DNA from: Aquatica leii
Taxonomy: Eukaryota; Arthropoda; Insecta; Coleoptera; Lampyridae
Reading direction: 5' to 3'
DNA length: 64,000 nucleotides
Assembly: GCA_035610365.1 (NCBI GenBank)
Contig: CM069439.1
Location: forward strand, 15,885,533-15,949,532
The position numbers were made by a program, and so were the translations under genes. Positions 39,801 through 47,755 of this stretch are shown here, in pieces; positions within the stretch are counted from its first letter, which is position 1, and each line of letters opens with the position of its first letter. The notes beneath the pieces were generated by a model that did not search any database, was not told the origin of the DNA, and worked only from the letters and a program-made list of their open reading frames with translations.

Positions 39801-40790
39801 GGAGAAAAAAGTAATCTCAATACCGAAAGCTGCAAAAAAGTTTACACAGGATCTATACGAACTCGATTCCGATACACATAGGAGATCGAAAATCAAAAAA
39901 ATGCCGGAAAGAGTGGTAGCCAACAAAAGGTTGTGTTTGCCATATGCTGATTTTTGGAAATAAAGATGGTACTGAAGAAATTATATTACAAATAAAAGAG
40001 GAAAGGACTATAAGGCATTAGGAAGAAATGAATATAAGGAACGAATGCAAAGTTCTGCAGCAATGTTAAAATGAAGTAAATAATGGTATGGTATGTGTGG
40101 GGAAAAATCTAAAAGAAACAATACAAAGAAGCAAAGTTGAAACCAAGAGAGAGTAACCAAGTACCTACTGAAGAATTCCTGTCGAATGCTAATTCTACGG
40201 ACATCAAATAGGATCGAATAGATCAGAGATATGGACTGACCTTCAACAAAACAAATGGTACCGAAGATTAGGGAAACAGAATAATTTCGCACCATGAAAA
40301 TATGTTCAGTTACGGCGGATCTAAAAATGTTTTTATTTTTTTTTATAAACCAGTTTAGTTAGTCTCAAACTGGACGAATCGTTGACATTTTTTGTTAATT
40401 TATTGACATGGTCTAACCCCAGAAGACATTTATATTTTGTATTCGTTGATTATCACCTGATGCTATAAGATTTAAATTTGTTTATAAACTAAGTTAAAAT
40501 GATAAAATAGAAAGTAGAGTAGCATCTTTTTATGACTAATAGGTTTGTTTTTATAGGACTTGGTCAAAAGCCATCTGCTCTTTGCAGTCCATAAAGAGGT
40601 AGGGGTTCTTAAAGAACGAATCTCAATATTATTGGATAGAATCACACAACTGGAAAGAGAAAATCATTTTCTCAAAGCCAACGCAGCACCTGACGTTCTG
40701 CGGTTATTGTACAGCCAACCGGCATTGACTCAGACTTATTGCAGAAATTGTTCAAGCTCTAGTGGTGATACTGGAGCTCGCTACAATTAA
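15825..40790 (+). CDS. bun: TSC22-domain protein, bunched-like, long isoform
   Basis: Exons 15825-17208, 17256-17403, 38976-39027 and 40557-40790 join in phase to 605 residues. The first exon is Ser/Thr-rich and low in structure. It carries the conserved long-isoform box near residues 183-205 (RFKVVKVETSTPFRRGRWWC). The C-terminus is the TSC box plus leucine zipper (about 520-580): IIDKKIEQAL, DLVKSHLLFAVHKEVGVLKE, then ITQLERENHFLKA. TSC22 proteins dimerise through this zipper. In Drosophila the long Bunched isoforms promote growth with Madm. The TSC box here is somewhat diverged. The third intron-spanning gap, 17404-38975, is 21.6 kb and packed with transposons. The start codon was chosen as the first ATG after a likely 5' UTR with a GC-rich patch near 15650-15700. 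I call the family firmly; the symbol follows the fly orthologue. Confidence 0.9.
17990..18930 (-). mobile_element. Decayed Tc1-like transposon
   Basis: Minus-strand pieces resemble Tc1 transposase. HRIMRCYQAWTRKCQNRRRQGTRERRVQDRH near 18.7 kb is the helix-turn-helix linker region, though shorter blocks are what I rely on. The end at about 18030-18130 reads like the family C-terminus (HLQESMPRRVMGCETNRG). The frame is broken in several places and clear TIRs were not found. It sits inside the large bunched intron. Confidence 0.65.
19365..19555 (+). repeat. Minisatellite array, left arm
   Basis: Degenerate tandem copies of a unit of about 27 bases built on GATCACAACGTCCAAATTTC occur here, for example near 19377, 19434, 19463, 19478 and 19500. 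The same unit occurs reverse-complemented at 24735-24965. Confidence 0.75.
19745..21274 (+). mobile_element. DD41D mariner-like transposon, full length
   Basis: The 1530-bp element is flanked by TA (19743-19744, 21275-21276). Its TIRs are about 160 bp, nearly identical, and begin CAGGGTGTCCTACGAGGTAC. One frame runs from ATG 20011 to TGA 21064 (351 codons). It has an N-terminal HTH (FSNEEYADIIYIYRF...) and catalytic residues at FSDEAQF, QHDAAPPH and SPDLTPLDFYLWG. The spacing between the second and third acidic residues is 41, hence DD41D. The frame has four in-frame stops (TAA 20224; TGA 20302, 20902, 20929) and no frameshift I can see, so it is a recently dead copy. It lies between two inverted minisatellite arrays. 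Confidence 0.92.
21390..24487. mobile_element. Long-TIR fold-back element A
   Basis: A left arm (about 21390-22080) and a right arm (about 23636-24460) are inverted copies over most of their length. Outer markers are GCGATCGGCAATCATTTGTGG (left) and its complement near 24385-24403. Inner markers are CACCCATATCCTGCTTTAC (22040) and GTAAAGC-like AAAGCAGGATATGGGTGA (23636). The right end reads GTTTAGTTGGGTGTA. The middle (22380-23300) holds a Tc1-like relic. No transposase of its own is seen. A second copy lies at 43145-46377. I infer a non-autonomous DNA element that is essentially one large palindrome. Confidence 0.75.
22395..23300 (-). mobile_element. Decayed Tc1/Tc3-like transposon in loop of fold-back A
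   Basis: On the minus strand the C-terminal sequence MPRRLQECIENEGGHTLY (22515-22570) and N-terminal helix-turn-helix pieces (AEIIAEKARGLSIR; DNQDYREWQT near 23.2 kb) are recognisable. The central catalytic region is mostly lost. Length is about 0.9 kb. TIRs are not clear. Confidence 0.6.
24735..24965 (-). repeat. Minisatellite array, right arm (inverted)
   Basis: Degenerate tandem units such as TTTGGACGTTGTGATCAATC recur here 6-8 times. They are the reverse complement of the units at 19365-19555, 5.2 kb away, so the arrays form a distant inverted pair. Confidence 0.75.
25236..25770. repeat. Inverted-repeat (MITE-like) element
   Basis: Arms at about 25265-25412 and 25628-25768 are inverted copies with moderate divergence. 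The clearest block is GGCTAATCAACTTTATTTTG (25366) against the complement of CAAAACAAAGTTGATTAGCT (25653). The loop of about 210 bp shows no coding similarity. There is no clean target duplication. Confidence 0.6.
26040..26730 (-). pseudogene. Relic of a pogo/Tigger-like transposase (tentative)
   Basis: Minus-strand fragments read LLAPYVVCKAEHLWPTWLKN and GARYNR (26728-26560). They are followed by FIEDILINKNGKENIRSGFQ and KCGVNPVDKTPLIEKLPP (about 26510-26390). The latter resembles the GF-x-x-x-G-I-x-P stretch that follows the DDE core of pogo-type transposases. The frame is broken and the ends are undefined. The assignment is from memory of the motif, so confidence is low. Confidence 0.35.
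26731..29009. other. Intron stretch without recognised repeats
   Basis: AT-rich bunched intron sequence with no coding similarity and no clear transposon ends. The only candidate signal is a short open segment followed by a perfect splice donor at 28348, listed separately. Confidence 0.5.
28310..28347 (+). CDS. bun: Candidate extra first exon of the TSC22/bunched gene
   Basis: ATG at 28310 opens MNQKKPNLEDIW plus two bases and is followed directly by a consensus donor GTGAGT at 28348. The two-base overhang is exactly the phase needed by the shared exon at 38976, as for the 17403 and 38643 donors. Bunched/TSC22D genes use several alternative promoters, so this could start a third isoform. It is short, so chance is a real alternative; no promoter motif was identified. 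Confidence 0.28.
29010..29660 (+). repeat. 180-bp satellite array, left terminal repeat of a transposon
   Basis: About 3.6 tandem units have a period of exactly 180 bp. Bases 29101-29220 are identical to 29281-29400, and the third boundary keeps the same register at 29460. Each unit contains the block GCACCTACCACGGTTTAGTT and a small palindrome TAACGACAAGTTATGTCGTT. The same unit recurs inverted at 35270-36020. A transposase relic starts within 100 bp of the array. Confidence 0.88.
29745..30570 (+). mobile_element. Mariner-like (DD41D-type) transposase relic between satellite arrays
   Basis: The plus strand reads, in more than one frame, HPYKFSLCQGLTPIDERRR, VIWSDESIITNNGIFNRRN, HYWTTDNPH, QQDGAPAHN (about 30268), a damaged LPDL third-motif region and a C-terminal end VVNSIIKRAYLCLDL (about 30505). 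These are the catalytic landmarks of the HTH-DD41D mariner group, different from the 19.7 kb copy. The frame has several frameshifts and stops. It starts right after the left satellite array and is the only enzyme between the two arrays, so it is probably this element's own transposase. Confidence 0.75.
30863..32551 (-). mobile_element. Tc1-like transposon (DD34E)
   Basis: TIRs of about 100 bp (TAGTGACTTCCAGAAAAATT at 30863 and its complement ending at 32551) enclose a minus-strand transposase. Its N-terminal half is at 31814-31548 (CWSKWSEEGVELRRCGSGLP, SMSSVYRWIRSYGLRS). The C-terminal half is at 31351-31076 (FQQDNARPHTARA, SPDLSPVEHVWDMIGRRL). The spacing of the last two catalytic residues is 34, hence DD34E. 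The reading frame is broken in the middle. A small MITE (32040-32396) has inserted between the gene and the right TIR. The target was a TA inside a 180-bp satellite unit. Confidence 0.88.
32040..32396. mobile_element. TA-flanked MITE, 357 bp
   Basis: Terminal inverted repeats of about 28 bp (GAGTAGTTACAAAATGTCC... and ...CGTTTTGTAATTACTC) are flanked by TA on both sides (32038-32039, 32397-32398). It has no coding capacity. It is nested inside the Tc1-like element, so it is younger than that insertion. Confidence 0.8.
32560..33330. repeat. Dispersed repeat R, copy 1 (split by a hAT MITE)
   Basis: Sequence on both sides of 32728-33206 matches 57235-57490. Shared blocks include TTTTAACTAGCACTAA versus TTTTAACTAACACTAA, TATTTAAGAAA, and TATTTACACCGACAAAGT versus TATTTAAACCGACAAAGT. 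At the other locus the repeat follows an old hAT element, so it may be terminal sequence of that hAT family. Confidence 0.65.
32728..33206. mobile_element. Non-autonomous hAT element, about 480 bp
   Basis: Ends CAGTGGTGTTGT and ACAACACCACTG form a 12-bp TIR. The flanks repeat TAAACCGG (32720-32727 and 33208-33215), the 8-bp duplication typical of hAT. Subterminal CCGGAACG/CGTTCCGG motifs recur on both sides (about 32741-32800 and 32908-32930, 33171-33180). Such motifs are known binding sites in hAT ends. A run of 17 C lies at 33076-33092. An empty site exists in the paralogous repeat near 57380. Confidence 0.82.
33355..35146 (-). mobile_element. Ty3/Gypsy fossil, copy 2, same family with macro domain
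   Basis: This broken minus-strand copy of the family has, in order, part of RNase H (about 35.1 kb), integrase (34500-34147; TRTTPLHPQSDGIVELMNQT), a macro-domain region (about 33.9-33.6 kb; DYAIAHCVSKDLEMSK), the pre-LTR sequence, a purine tract and a short LTR stub near 33355-33378. It has many breaks. It looks older or more eroded than copy 1. Confidence 0.82.
35148..35269. repeat. Second right-hand TIR of the Tc1-like element
   Basis: About 120 bp nearly identical to 32431-32551, ending GGAAGTCACTA. Its outer boundary, not the one at 32551, joins back to satellite sequence. So the whole 30863-35269 block lies inside one original satellite unit. Confidence 0.8.
35270..36020 (-). repeat. 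180-bp satellite array, right (inverted) terminal repeat
   Basis: About four units of 162-180 bp, each with TTAAACCGCGCAC...GGTAGGTGCGGG, are the reverse complement of the units at 29010-29660. The first partial unit was cut by the Tc1 insertion: ATCATCTATTC at 30851 continues as TATATGTGTGCAAGC at 35270. Confidence 0.88.
36292..37329 (-). mobile_element. Decayed mariner (HTH-DD41D type)
   Basis: TA-flanked ends CAGGGTGTTTGTCAA and TTGAAACACCTTG carry TIRs of about 130 bp, with TTCGTTTCAGAGATATT near 36393 and its complement near 37260. The minus strand near 36600-36650 encodes WIGRRDAVAWPPRS, the stretch before the third catalytic residue. The rest of the frame is eroded. Confidence 0.72.
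37380..37413. other. Perfect 10-bp hairpin in bunched intron
   Basis: CCCTCACTGA and TCAGTGAGGG flank a 14-base loop. It lies about 1.1 kb upstream of the short-isoform exon. Nothing further supports a function. Confidence 0.35.
38504..38643 (+). CDS. bun: Alternative first coding exon, TSC22/bunched short isoform
   Basis: ATG at 38504 opens 46 codons (MTTTQRHPVLSPIQGLSIST..., ending FIKNFVG) followed by donor GTGAGT at 38644. It leaves two bases, exactly the phase of the shared exon 38976-39027. Joined with 40557-40790 it gives 141 residues. TSC22 short isoforms in other animals are of this size, with a short unique N-terminus before the TSC box. A separate promoter upstream (about 38300-38500) is implied. 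Short forms in flies and mammals have roles distinct from the long growth-promoting form. Confidence 0.8.
39540..40320 (+). other. Purine-rich intron segment, unassigned
   Basis: The plus strand is unusually rich in A and G. It holds short lysine- and glutamate-rich open stretches (for example from 39666, MTKIVESTEKSRGCKRGKKG) broken by stops. It could be a worn retroelement ORF1-like remnant. I recognise no domain. Confidence 0.3.
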
Positions 40791-41718
40791 TTTTATAAAA
40801 GTATTTTTTTAACATATTACGAAATTATTTTGTATTATTTAACTATGTCGATATTTTTTATAGTATTTTTTGTTTATAATGGGATCCCTAAAAATCTAGT
40901 ATGAATGTAGCTGGGTTTTCGGTAATAGTTACTTATTTCTTAACTCTGACATCTGCCATATCAAATCATAGAAAGCAATAATGAAAACTATTTTTAAAAG
41001 TATTTTTGCTCGGTGCTATATAAATTGTGATGTTAGGAGTAGAATTAAGTACTGACAGAAGGGTATGTGGTCGTATTTGGTATGGCAGCAGTTTTTCAGC
41101 ACCATAATCATAATGTCCCGCAGTGGTAACCCATTATGAAATTGTACGTTTAAACAAATACTTTTTATTTTGCTCAAACAGACACACAAAAATCCTATTT
41201 TTTCTCATCTATCTACCAAAGAAGCATGACACTGGGTGATCTTTAGTGGTTGTCATTGTACCCTACAACTGCATTTCATATCGAGTTTTTCAGTCAGGAA
41301 ATAAAACTGAAAATAATTTGTTATAGCCTGTTTGTTATTCTCACTATTATTTTATATCGCTTTTTGCGCCATAATATATTTAGGCGGTAATTTTATTTTG
41401 GTGCAAACAGCTTTGTTAATGTACTCAAATTATAGTTTATAGCGACGTTATAATTATATATTTTTTTATTTATATTATCTTTGATAGAAGAATTTGTGTT
41501 TAAAATAGCAGTATTCAACACAAATTGTTCTATACGACTACTTTTGTCCTTTTTTTTAATATTTGTTGTATGCAATTGTATGACTACCACATTACTTATA
41601 TACACTATAATTGTTTGTAATTTCGTAGCAGCGTCATTTTGAAAATAGTGATGCCGTTACTAGCGTCTGTCAAGATTTCACTCCCTAAGTATTGTCTCAG
41701 TTCCTTTGTAACATACTA

Positions 41719-41724
41719 AATAAA
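41719..41724 (+). promoter_or_regulatory. Likely distal polyadenylation signal of bunched-like gene
   Basis: AATAAA about 930 bases after the stop at 40790. A nearer AATAAA lies at about 41299. Either would fit; the stretch between is AT-rich non-coding sequence. Confidence 0.4.
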
Positions 41725-41759
41725 AGTTCTGTGTAAACTCTATTGCGATAAAATGTTAC

Positions 41760-42300
41760 TCATTTTTGTAGAAAACCTTATCACTTATGAAGCGATTGCC
41801 ATCCCAGAACACCTATGCGAAAGTTAGATAGTGGACGATACCGCGAAAGAAACGTTTAAAGGTAAACTACACGTGAGTTTCTCTTTATTAGGTGAATAAG
41901 TCTTTCACCTCTCGCTTCAGAACTATGCTGCGTTTCAACGCTACACTCAGCCTTGTTGTAAAAGGGCTTGGTAAATGCTTCCCTCGACGTTTGTTACGTA
42001 CAAAAGATGGTAAAAAAAATATCTGCATTAAAAGTAACATAAACTATGTTATTTCTCGCTGCTCAATGGCGGCGGGATTGAGTTAAAACAAAAACAGAAA
42101 TTCGTGACGATTTGGAAATCTCAAAAACATCGAAAGTCAAAATTTGGTAAAGGGTGCCAGACAACGTCAAAACCGCGTAACAAACGGAAACGTCGTGCGG
42201 TGTACACACTATTAGGACCTACATTTCATGGTGTAAAATCACTAAATTCCGAAAGCAAAACAACGACACGCGAACAGGCGAATTGATTAAAAATCCATGT
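41760..42300. other. Intergenic stretch, nothing recognised
   Basis: Two short open segments (41892-42086 and 42104-42286, the second very basic) have no family resemblance and no coding-like flanks. No repeat ends were found. Confidence 0.4.
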
Positions 42301-42307
42301 TTAGAGA

Positions 42308-42428
42308 ATGTAATAGCGAAGGCTTCCACGGCCGGAATCTGATGAAGCCCCTTACGAAAGTGGGCGAAACGTTGGCAGCTTCGGTTGCAACTATGACACG
42401 GTCCAAACCCGGAAGACATTCTAATGTT
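42308..42428 (+). mobile_element. Penelope-like terminal (pLTR) fragment with hammerhead-like core
   Basis: About 120 bp shared with both ends of the Penelope-like relic at 44690-45745: GCGAAGGCTTCCACGGCCGG at the start and CCAAACCCGGAAGACATT at the end. It contains CTGATGA (42339-42345), then GCCC (42347-42350), a loop and GGGC (42362-42365), then GAAAC (42366-42370). That is the order of a hammerhead ribozyme core with stem II. Penelope-like elements are known to carry hammerhead motifs in such repeats. One extra A sits at the base of stem II. I could not draw stems I and III convincingly. Confidence 0.5.
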
Positions 42429-42429
42429 A

Positions 42430-43140
42430 GCATGTTTAGAGAGTTAGTACGATAGCTGAAGAGTCTGCTTTAAAAGCAAATATAAATTATGTATGCAAGA
42501 AACTGAATTACCACAACATAACACGCGAACACTTGATTTGTATTTGACGAACGAATAAATCCGTTATGAAACGTAGCTTAAACTTCTAGGCATGAAAGTT
42601 TCACAATTACATTCTACATCAAAATCACTAAACTCGCGGTACTACCACATTTTTATTCCGTTCCAAAACGAATTCTCCTTCATTTGAAACCTTGGTTCCT
42701 GCTACTAAATTTGAGAACTGTGACGCATAATCTTCAGATAAGAGGGTTCCCAAGGAACAAATTGAACTAAACAAAGATACAATTAAAAGCATAGAACATT
42801 TCTCACTGGTGTCGGCGGGAACAAAAAGATAAATTTAATAGCGCGAACAAACAGAACTTACTTGGAATAAAGCAATACAGGAATTACAAACCTTTACAAT
42901 TGAAACAATACACTAATGGTCAAAGGAACTAATAAGTTATAAAACAATCTGAATTTCAACAATAATAGTACATTTTTTTAAAATTTCGTCTAATTACTGA
43001 AATTTTAAAAATCCGTATCTTTAAGTTCACTGGAATCGTGCATGCGCACGAGTTTTGGCCATAACACGACTGCGTCTTCTAATAACTGCACAGCATGGCA
43101 CATCTGAAGAGGATGGACACTAAAATTTCGAACATCAATT
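42430..43140. other. Intergenic stretch, nothing recognised
   Basis: AT-rich sequence with no coding similarity and no repeat ends visible. It lies between the Penelope-like fragment and fold-back element B. Confidence 0.4.
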
Positions 43141-43144
43141 ATGT

Positions 43145-46100
43145 ACACTAAACTAAATAAAAAACGGGACATATTGGTTACTTCAATTGAAATAGCTGGC
43201 GGTGTAAACTATGCTTCTTAGCAGATGTGATCGACAATCATTTGTGGCCGTTCGCGATAAATTCATATTAGGCAAATAATAAACATCGACAATGCCAGAA
43301 GGTGAAATTGCGATTTGAAACAGTAAATTGCATTTTGTTTTAGACGAAATATTTTGGTATGTAAATAAAAGTTTCATATTGAAACAGTGCATATTATAAA
43401 CTTTATTTATTAAGACTATTTTTTGAACACATTTTATATTACATCCTATTAATAACATATATTTAATATATAGGTTATTGCACTTAAGTTTTAATTACAT
43501 TTAGTAGTTTTTTTTTTAATTTCTCTTTTTGGTCGAAATGTTAAAGAAATGCAATTATAATAAATGTTTTAAATAAATCCTAACACACTTATAAAGACTT
43601 ATTGACAGTGGAATGATTTTGTGTCAAAAACGATTTTTGCTGCATTTTATTTTTATACAAAACATTTTCGTGTATAAATAAACGTATAATATTCGTAGGA
43701 ATTAATAAATCAAACTTAATGTGTCATTAAATTTTCACACTTTACATTTCTTTAGAGGCGTGGGAGGCACCAGTATGATAAACAAAAAATTTGTATTTCT
43801 CCTGTCATCCATATCCTGCTTTACAATACGATACATAATCGTTCTTATTGTATTTTTCAGGAATTGTATTATAGTAAAGCGGGATATGGGTGACACCGGA
43901 ATACGAATTTTTTGTTTATCATACTAATGATGGTGCCTACCCCCGCCCATACCCGTTTATTTATACACGAAAATATTTTGTATAAAAATAAAATGCGACA
44001 AATATATTTTTTAACACAAAATCGTTCCATTGTTAGTAAGTTTTTTCTATTTCGCGACGGTTATAATAACTTTATATACGTACTGTAAACAATACGGAAA
44101 GAGACTTTCTGTGCGTACCGCTTTAGTGATTAAATAAATTTTAGTTTGCAACACTGTAAATTAACACTAACACTCTAACAGTAAACCATAACCTAACCAA
44201 ATAGACTACAGCAAATATCTACAGCATGCTACAACTTTATTCTTTGTTTGAATAAAGTTATTTTACTTTACATTACAGTTAATTTCGATGTTTATTCAGT
44301 GCCGGTTTAAGGTACTTCGCCGCCAGGTGCTTCTGTAATAACATGAACGACTGCGCCTAGTCTCAAAATTATTGCATAGTGGGTATTAGTCTTCTTTTCT
44401 TCTTCTTTTTCTTTTTTTATAACAATTTTTTTAATATGTATCTAAAAAAATAAAAATTTACTTTTAAAATTTGTGTCTTAACACCAGCATTAAACAATCA
44501 ATCAAAGTATCTCATCAATAATGGGCAGATGTAAGCCGCCCTAAAATATTTTATCTTCCGGTGCTATAGCACGCAAAAGACCCCTGGCTAAACCGGCGCT
44601 GTGTTAATTAAAGGTTAGTTTATACACTAGAACAAAGTGAACGGTGCAATTGTCACCTCTAGAAATAGTTTAAATTATCTAAAGCTTTATTTGCTAATGT
44701 AATAGCGAAGGCTTCCACGACCGGAATCTGTAAGAATGTCTTCCGGGTTTGGACCCTGTCATTGTTGTTGTAACCGAAGTCTCATCATCATCATCCTGCA
44801 CAGAAGCGTTCTGTTATTGAATCTTTGGTTTATCGTGCCTTTTCTATTTGCCAACCTGAGAATCTAAACTTGGAACTCTGTCATTTTACTAGAACCTTAG
44901 TGAACAATGGTTATATAAAGCGAGATATTCATAGAGTTATTAATCGTCGTCTACATCCACGTACTCGATTACCTTAGGACACTTCTACTCCCAAATTCAA
45001 CCCGAAATTGGCCTTTTTACCTTACATTCACAAGGTTACGGATCAAATAGGGAAACTTCTTCGTAAGAATGGTATTAAACCCATATTCAACTCGACAGGC
45101 AAAATCTCTCAGATTCTTCCTTCTCCCAAAGACAAATTTCCTACACTTTCATCTCAAGGTGTATACCAAATTCCTTGTTCATGTGGTTTAGTCTACATTG
45201 GTGAAATCGGTCGTTCCGTCATTACTCGCATTTCAGAACATGATCGTTGTATAAGGTAAAGGTATATTTCCAAGTCTGCGGTTGCTAAACATCATTTTAC
45301 TACAGGTCACAAGATAGATTTTGATAATGTTTCGTTGATTGCCAAATCTCCATTCTTTTTCAACAGGAAATTCCGAGAAAGCATAGAAATCATCAAACAC
45401 CCCAATAACTTCAATCGCGATCATGGTTTCGAGCTATCCCCTCTTTGGTTCCCGGTCATTATATAGTCATTTATCGAAAACACGTCCCCAAATTCGTTTT
45501 CTTTCTTACCTTTTCAGAGTTTAGATTATGGCTTGTATCACAACTGGATAACTTAACTTTTGAGAAGTTATTAGTTAGATTTCGGTTGCTTGTTTGAGTT
45601 TTGCGATTTATCTCACGCAAAGTGGGCGAAACGTTGGCAACTTCGGTTACAACAACAATGACACGGTCTAAACCCGGAAGACATTATTATCTTAGTATAG
45701 ATTCCGCCCGTGGAAGCCTTCGCTATTATATTTAAATAATATTTATAAAAAATCGAGAGTCCTTTAAAATGCCAGTTACAATAATATGTATGTTTTTCTT
45801 CAGTAATTTCCCGCATTCCATAGTAGTTCTTCAAATGAACTCCATCTATCGTTGTTACTACCTAGATTATTTCATCTGTTATCTATATAAAGTTTGAATT
45901 GTTTATCTATTATCTAATACTAGATAATTTTTAAAGGAAAAAAAATTATCTATATCTATATAATTTAAAAATTATCTGTTTACGACACTGATTATAAGTG
46001 TGTTAGCAATTATTTAAAATATTTTCTATAATTGCCTTTCTTTGACATTTCGATCAAAAAGAGAAATTAAAAGATCAACTACTTATAATGTAATTAAAAC

Positions 46101-46377
46101 TTAAGTGCAAAAAGTTTTAATAAAGTTATTATAATGCCCTGTTTCAATATGGAACTTTTATTTACATACAAAAATATTTCGTAATATTTCCAAATCACTC
46201 AAAAATAAGAATATATTGATTTTTTAGTTTATTGCGGATAAACTATTTGACCTTGTGGTATTGTCTTGAATAGCATTGCAAACGGCCACGAATGATTGCC
46301 GATCGTATTAGATAGTTTGCACCGGTTATTTACATCTAACTAACCAACGGTTCCGTTTTATGTTTAGTTGAGTGTAC
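43145..46377. mobile_element. Long-TIR fold-back element B
   Basis: Left end TACACTAAACTAAATAAAAA and right end GTTTAGTTGAGTGTA are complementary, with TA at both edges. The outer arms (about 43145-43700 and 45960-46377) are inverted. Inside, 43768-43825 and 43868-43935 form a near-perfect inner palindrome (ATGATAAACAAAAAATTTG... and its complement). Much of the sequence matches element A at 21390-24487. The right arm is interrupted by a Penelope-like relic. There is no coding capacity of its own. Confidence 0.75.
44690..45745 (+). mobile_element. Penelope-like retroelement relic with GIY-YIG endonuclease
   Basis: The plus strand shows the end of the reverse-transcriptase region (about 44.80-44.97 kb) and a GIY-YIG-type endonuclease end at 45.1-45.45 kb. 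The marks are GVYQIPCSCGLVYIGEIGRS, the following R-x-x-EH block, AVAKHHFTTGHKIDF and IEIIKHPNNFN. The terminal sequences at 44697-44775 and 45615-45745 are inverted relative to each other, an arrangement known for Penelope-like elements. It is 5'-truncated and broken. It is inserted in the right arm of fold-back B. Confidence 0.78.
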
Positions 46378-46379
46378 TT

Positions 46380-47400
46380 TCAAATATCTCAATTAACTTT
46401 AAGATTTGCACAAGTGAAACGCAGTTGACATTGGCGTTTATTGTGCATCAAGCGAAGACGTACACGTACTCAGTTATATAGACGAATTAAAATGCGTGAT
46501 TGCTTATTATTCCAGGCCATTTAAATTTTAAATCTTGGCTGGCACTGGTGAGCGAGGGCGTTGTATAGGATATAATCTTTATTCACCTTTGCTAATCCTT
46601 TATAATGAATGGTGCGATCTTAAATCTGTGGACGCTATCATTGATTTTTTTTTACTCAACATCCGCGGCAAGTATACCTAAAGCTTCCATACTCGACGCA
46701 GTTCATGTTTCTTTAATGTAGGCGGGAAACGACGGAAACGCTTTTTCTATTATTCAAATTTTTTTACATGGTTGGCTAGAGAAGAAATGGTACCAGAAAA
46801 ACCTCCTAACTCGTATAGTATACTTATCATCCATAGATTCAATTTTAGTTCAACATATATCCACTCGTCTATGGACAGAACATAAGACATCCTATGGACG
46901 ACCATTTATGTACGTCTTATTGATTACCGTTAGATTACACTCGGCGGATGTTTTTTGTATATCCACAGACAACACACACATTTGGTCCACTAATGGACGT
47001 CTATCGGATGTACTATTGACATACATCTTGTGGAAATGCATGGAATGTCCTTGTGCTATGTGATAAGATCTAAATCAAAAAAGTACTTATAGACCTTTCA
47101 AAACAAAAGGTTAAGGCACTACTTTTGCTTATTTATCATCTTAATAAAATACTGATAATGATAATAGAGGATGATGCCTGTAAACTATGTCTGTAAGAGC
47201 AAAAGGCTACTGCAAACATCTTGTGTGATTGTCAAGTATACGGGAGTTGTACAATAAAAAAATTGTGAAGTTTATTTTTTGCAATTATGTAATATTATAC
47301 GTACAACAGCATTCTAATAACAGTTACGAATTTCGTAATTTACAACTTCTGAAAAATCAAATTTGCATCAGTGTGTCATATTCTTCTCTTCTATATAAAT
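46380..47400. other. Upstream region of prolyl endopeptidase gene
   Basis: No gene is visible. From about 46855 to 47050 there are scattered near-repeats of TATGGACGTC-like words in both orientations (CTATGGACAG, CTATGGACGA, AATGGACGTC, GTCCACTAAT). This suggests a worn repeat of unknown type. Confidence 0.35.
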
Positions 47401-47755
47401 GCTCTATAGGCAATGATCTATGCAGCCATTATGCAGCATGCTAAATTTTCTGGCAAAGCGTACAATTCTTGGCAGTTGTTTTCGAGTAAGTAATATTTAA
47501 GCAAATTTACTCGATTAATTGATAAATTATTTTGAAAATTTCTAAAACTATAGCAGACTTGGCAACGTCGAGCATTATAATCAAAGTATCATAACCTAAA
47601 TGATGCTCTGTTTTCTTTAGTTTTATTTTGTAGTAGGATTTAGAATATTATTAGTATGTATCGCATTTGTAATTAGCTATAATAAAGTGTTTGTGACTGT
47701 TTAGGTTTGTAAATTTGGAAAACCCACACTTACTTCTTTCACTGTGCCTCAGACG

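Noticed and set aside
42104-42286. Very basic 60-residue frame as a small nuclear protein gene
   Set aside because: No coding-like flanks, no splice or poly(A) context, and no family resemblance.
47413-47485. Upstream open segment (MIYAAIMQHAKFSGKAYN...) as the PREP N-terminus
   Set aside because: Spliced to the acceptor at 47704 it leaves the wrong phase and meets TAA at once. It is better taken as a 5' UTR exon, and the ATG at 47756 gives a normal family N-terminus.
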